From Verrucomicrobia bacterium UBA2970 (GTDB lineage Bacteria > Verrucomicrobiota > Verrucomicrobiia > Limisphaerales > AAA164-E04), in the NCBI GenBank assembly GCA_002348345.1, contig DEAY01000420.1:1-18193 (forward strand): DNA of 18,193 nucleotides, given 5' to 3'. Shown piece by piece: positions 15,271-18,193 of this stretch. Every line of letters starts with the position of its first letter. The first letter of the stretch is position 1. The notes beneath the pieces are model-generated. The model ran no database searches, was not told where the DNA came from, and saw nothing but the letters and a program-made list of their open reading frames with translations. The translations under genes were made by a program, and so were the position numbers.

Positions 15271-16248
15271 TCAGCGCCCTTTGAGCGCGTTGGCAAGTCG
15301 CCCGGCCAGGGCCCGTCCCTCAGTGAGCTTGCCTCGATCGGTTTGAGTCCTGAGACCGGTGTCATCAGCGCTCCCCGCCATCATTTCAATTTCGGTCGCA
15401 TGGACGGTGGCATGGGCGGCGACTGGGGATTGGCAACCTCCTCCCATGCCCGCTAAGAATTCCCGCTCTGCTTCGACGCAAATCTGGGTGGGGGTATGAT
15501 TAAACCGATCGCAGATGGCTTGGGTGCGAGGGTCGTCGGAACGCGTTTCGATCGCGACCGCTCCTTGGCCGACGCAGGGGATGATGAATGAGGTCGGGAC
15601 CGGATAGGCGAAGACGGAATCCGGTGCCGAATCTCCCGTCAGTTGTTGGCGCTCGTTTCGACTGTAGCCCAACCGGTTGAGTCCGGCGGCGGCGAGGACA
15701 ATGGCATCGAGAGTTGTCGACTGCGCCAGTTTTTCGATTCGGGTGGGGACATTGCCTCGAATCGGGAGGCATTGAATCGAATCGTGAAGGTGGCGGCAAA
15801 AGGCCTGCCGTCTTGGGCTTCCGGTTCCCACTTGGGCGTTCTCGGGCAGCAAGGCAAGCGGATTGCCGCCCTCAGGGAAGGGGGCGAGAGGGGTTCGGGT
15901 GAGAAGAACTTCTCGGGGATCCTCCCGTTGGGAGATGGATGCGATTTCGAGTCCTGCCGGCAATTCGGTGGGAAGATCCTTGAGGCTGTGCACCGCCAGG
16001 TCAGCCCTTCCTTCCAGCAAGGCTGTTTCCAGTTCTTTTGTAAAGAGCCCTTTGGGAAGGGAGCTGGGAATGTCCTCTTGGCGCTGGCTCTGAAGGTGGT
16101 CTCCCTGGGTTTTGAAGATTTCGATCTTGAAACGCAGTGATGGAAAGTCGGCCTGAATGCGTTGCTGGACACTGCGAGTCTGGGCCAACGCCAGTGCCGA
16201 TCCTCGGGTGGCGAGGATGATCGTTGTGTCGCGTTCCGTGGAAGCCAT
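15271..16248 (-). CDS. hemC: Hydroxymethylbilane synthase (porphobilinogen deaminase)
   Basis: 325 residues from ATG 16248 (MASTERDTTIILATRGSALALAQT). It polymerises four porphobilinogens into hydroxymethylbilane in tetrapyrrole synthesis. Family motifs are RGSALALAQT near the N-terminus, KTQGD (47-50 region), AVHSLKDLP with catalytic Asp91, GTGSPRRQA (usually GTSSLRRQA), IRGNVPTRIEKL, DAIVLAAAGLNRLG and GGGCQSPVAAHA with Cys272. Cys272 is the attachment site of the dipyrromethane cofactor. About ten extra residues (around 122-138) precede GTGSPRR. An open extension to 16401 overlaps the upstream gene and is rejected because the conserved start of the family is at 16248. The gene lies 25 bp after the upstream cysteine-rich protein gene, so co-transcription is likely. 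No other haem gene is present in the window. Confidence 0.96.
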   Translation of the reverse strand: MASTERDTTIILATRGSALALAQTRSVQQRIQADFPSLRFKIEIFKTQGDHLQSQRQEDIPSSLPKGLFTKELETALLEGRADLAVHSLKDLPTELPAGLEIASISQREDPREVLLTRTPLAPFPEGGNPLALLPENAQVGTGSPRRQAFCRHLHDSIQCLPIRGNVPTRIEKLAQSTTLDAIVLAAAGLNRLGYSRNERQQLTGDSAPDSVFAYPVPTSFIIPCVGQGAVAIETRSDDPRTQAICDRFNHTPTQICVEAEREFLAGMGGGCQSPVAAHATVHATEIEMMAGSADDTGLRTQTDRGKLTEGRALAGRLANALKGR

Positions 16249-16273
16249 GAAATATCGGGGAGGGAGTCGGTGG

Positions 16274-16939
16274 CTATGCGAGATAGGGACGGGGCAGTTT
16301 GGCCTCGGGCGGGACGCCGAGGTAGTCTTCCACAAAGGCGTCCAGCCGCTCTCGAGTCCTTCGGGAGAGGATCTGTTGAATGTCCTCCATTGCCTGGCCA
16401 CTGATCATGCAGGGAATGTAGGTGAAGAGGAGGTCTCGACCGTCGCAGAGCGTCATGATTTGGTATTCCTCACATTCATCAATGGGTTTCCCGGTGATCA
16501 GGCAGTTTTCAATCCACGGGGCGGGGCCCGCCTCAAAATCCTGAATCAGTTTTTCTCTCCGTTCGACAAGATTGACGTGCTCGTCAAAGTAGTGACCGAT
16601 CAGTTGAAGGCTTTTTTGGGAAAGCTCGTCGCGCAAGCCAAGATGACAGTCAATGCAGAGGGCGTATTCAAAGACGACCTCCGAGTTCTTGAACGCCTTC
16701 TCAACGAGGTAAAGGGTTCCATCATCGAGCAGCGACTTGCCGCATGCCGTGCACTTCTCGAATGGACCCTCATCTGCAAACGACCAAAACGCATCGGGGA
16801 TCGGGATGTATTCTTTGATTGGTCCTAAATCAGGCGCATCCATGTTGGTTCCGGTCACCAGTTCGACGCGGTCGTGGGAGTATCTTGAAAGCAATAAGGC
16901 CAGATGCAAGAGGAAGTTTCGGTGAATCGTTTTTTTCAA
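16274..16939 (-). CDS. Conserved-looking cysteine-rich protein of unknown function, probable zinc binding
   Basis: I do not recognise this family. The 221-residue frame starts at TTG 16937-16939 behind a strong ribosome binding site (GAGAGGG, 5-bp gap). The alternative ATG 16843 gives 189 residues and has only a weak GGAAC. Cysteines fall in pairs: C63-x-x-C66 (CTACGK), C95-x-x-C98 (CIDC), then single cysteines at 146, 156, 165 and 177. The first four look like a zinc-ribbon-type site, with spacing near 29 residues. The region is otherwise acidic and soluble, with no membrane segment in the core; residues 9-18 are hydrophobic but not followed by a cleavage site. It lies 25 bp upstream of hemC on the same strand and 102 bp downstream of the LarA-like gene. 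Function, and any link to haem synthesis, is unknown. Confidence 0.75.
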   Translation of the reverse strand: MKKTIHRNFLLHLALLLSRYSHDRVELVTGTNMDAPDLGPIKEYIPIPDAFWSFADEGPFEKCTACGKSLLDDGTLYLVEKAFKNSEVVFEYALCIDCHLGLRDELSQKSLQLIGHYFDEHVNLVERREKLIQDFEAGPAPWIENCLITGKPIDECEEYQIMTLCDGRDLLFTYIPCMISGQAMEDIQQILSRRTRERLDAFVEDYLGVPPEAKLPRPYLA

Positions 16940-17041
16940 TTCATCCCTCTCCGATTGCGTGGGGAACCGGAGAACAGGGGTGAGTTCGATGACCCGAATA
17001 CGGGGGCACGTTGGCTAGGCCCGGAACGGGGTGGATTGTCG

Positions 17042-18193
17042 TTAAGTCAAGTAGGGGATCGTGAGCGGTCCCTGGGGAAGTACGGCGATTCGAGCGTCGG
17101 GTGCCTGTGCTTCGAGGTGTTCCTTGACCGTTTTGGCGATGTCGTCACAAGGCGTCAGATGAGCGCTCCGAATCGTTTCTTCGGCAAGGGAGCTGAAAAC
17201 CCGAACGTCAGCATGGCGTTGGATGAGGGCCTGAATCTGGGCCTGCCATTGTTCGGGGCGTCGGAAGCCTGGACTGGCCAGGAGGGTCAGAATCTCCTCA
17301 GGGGATTGGGCAGAGCGCATGAGTCGGTCAAGAGGGCTGTCGGCAGGTAGGCCTTCGCGGCATTCGCAGGCCAGGACGAGCAACCCGTTTTCCTTGAGGA
17401 TTCGTGCTCCGGCGCTCATTCCCTTGACTCCTTGGTAGAGATTCAAATCGAGGGGGTAGCCGCTGTTGGTGGTCACCACGATATCGAAGGGCTTTTCCAC
17501 CGCCTGCATTGCCGAGTCGCGGACAAACTCACAGCCCTTTTGATGAGCCTGGATCAGATCTCCCGCAAACACCCCCGTGATGTCACGATCATGGTTGAGC
17601 GTGACATTGAGGAGAAAACTGGGGCCGACCCGAAGCGCGATGTCCCGTAATTCCTCCCAGAGTGGATTTCCGACGGTGATGCCAAAGGTGGCGCGGGGAT
17701 CGCCGATATGCTTCTCGCCGTGGTTGCTCATCACGGTTTCCAGCCCCGCTACCCCAGGCATGATGCCCTTGGGGCCGCCACTGAAGCCGGCGAAGAAGTG
17801 GGGTTCGATGAATCCGGTGACGATCCGTAGATCCGCCTCCACGGCATGTCGGTTAATGAGCGCGGGGGCACCGTGACTGGTGGAGCCCATCCGGGTCAAG
17901 CCATCCGGGTCCTCGCAGTCGTGATTGAGCACTCGATACTGATCGACGACGTCATCGGTTAGCATCTGCCTCAGTTCCTCCTCGGTATTGGGTCTGTGGG
18001 TGCCGAGTTGGTTGAGGAGCGTGATGTTCTCGCGAGGATGGTCCCGAAGATGGTCGAGAATCCAGGGAATGATTCGGTGGTTCGGGGTCGCCCGGGTGAG
18101 ATCGGTGAAGAGAATGCAGATGTGATGGTCTGGTTGGATCCGTTCCCTGAGAGGTGCTGACTCGATCGGCCCTGAGAGGGCTTCAATGACAGC
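17042..18193 (-). CDS. LarA-like nickel-dependent racemase (5' end outside window)
   Basis: The open frame runs from the stop at 17042 through the right edge and beyond ATG 17965; about 383 residues are visible. The 76 residues before that Met contain FTDLTRATPNHRIIPW and LLNQLGTHRPNTEEEL, so ATG 17965 is not the start. Residues known for Lactiplantibacillus plantarum LarA can be placed with matching spacing. His in GTHRP (17996-17998) and His in EPHFFAGF (17798-17800) match His108 and His174. Lys in GGPKGIMPG (17768-17770) is the equivalent of Lys184, which carries the nickel-pincer cofactor. His in SNHG (17720-17722) matches the nickel ligand His200, and Lys in YQGVKGM matches Lys298. The enzyme would racemise or epimerise a 2-hydroxy acid in the cytoplasm using the NPN cofactor made by LarB/LarC/LarE, none of which is in the window. 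The substrate may not be lactate. About 40 N-terminal residues are missing. Confidence 0.92.
   Translation of the reverse strand, partial: AVIEALSGPIESAPLRERIQPDHHICILFTDLTRATPNHRIIPWILDHLRDHPRENITLLNQLGTHRPNTEEELRQMLTDDVVDQYRVLNHDCEDPDGLTRMGSTSHGAPALINRHAVEADLRIVTGFIEPHFFAGFSGGPKGIMPGVAGLETVMSNHGEKHIGDPRATFGITVGNPLWEELRDIALRVGPSFLLNVTLNHDRDITGVFAGDLIQAHQKGCEFVRDSAMQAVEKPFDIVVTTNSGYPLDLNLYQGVKGMSAGARILKENGLLVLACECREGLPADSPLDRLMRSAQSPEEILTLLASPGFRRPEQWQAQIQALIQRHADVRVFSSLAEETIRSAHLTPCDDIAKTVKEHLEAQAPDARIAVLPQGPLTIPYLT

Noticed and set aside
16249..16401. 51-residue N-terminal extension of HemC
   Set aside because: It overlaps the upstream gene, is Pro/Arg/Ser-rich, and the family's conserved start lies just after ATG 16248.
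1..18193. CRISPR arrays, transposons, prophage genes, tRNA or rRNA genes
   Set aside because: No regularly spaced direct repeats, transposase or integrase motifs, or cloverleaf-like sequences were seen; gene content looks vertically inherited and chromosomal.

Overview
The window reads as chromosomal DNA from a member of the PVC superphylum, most probably Verrucomicrobiota (Planctomycetota is the alternative). Four things point there: two formylglycine-type sulfatases beside an FG-GAP/VCBS propeller protein; an 870-residue 'PVC-type' dehydrogenase with a terminal CxxCH haem motif; a secreted LRR protein with two planctomycete-type cytochrome c domains; and Deg9-like proteases. Housekeeping genes (rplM-rpsI, hemC) are mixed in. 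I see no mobile element, CRISPR array, tRNA or rRNA.

Layout. 1-103 is the tail of an unidentified + strand gene, followed by a clear intrinsic terminator (171-194). 348-2144 (+) is a sulfatase that converges, with a 12-bp gap, on a second sulfatase (2157-3500, -). The second sulfatase lies 3 bp downstream of a secreted seven-repeat FG-GAP protein (3504-4643, -). Next is a two-gene minus-strand operon: an apparently active Deg9-type serine protease (6314-7750) and, overlapping it by 4 bp, a paralogue (4863-6317) in which all three catalytic triad positions are replaced (His to Asn, Asp to Asn, Ser to Trp). Divergently, the haem-binding dehydrogenase (7973-10585) and an SDR oxidoreductase (10601-11377) form a + strand pair. 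It ends at a symmetrical terminator shared with the convergent rplM-rpsI operon (11547-12402, -). The LRR/dihaem cytochrome (12687-13979, -) and an NAD-binding epimerase-like protein (14204-15250, +) are divergent. hemC (15271-16248, -), a cysteine-rich protein of unknown function (16274-16939, -) and the 3' part of a LarA-like nickel racemase gene (17042 to the right edge, -) complete the window.

How the parts may work together. Most non-housekeeping products carry signal peptides and would act in the periplasm or at the cell surface: desulfation of polysaccharides or glycoconjugates, haem-c redox proteins, and protein quality control. The SDR, the epimerase-like protein and the LarA homologue are cytoplasmic and fit carbohydrate or hydroxy-acid metabolism, but no complete pathway is encoded here. 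The most unusual system is the translationally coupled protease/pseudoprotease pair. All functional assignments come from reading motifs by eye; no database search was run.
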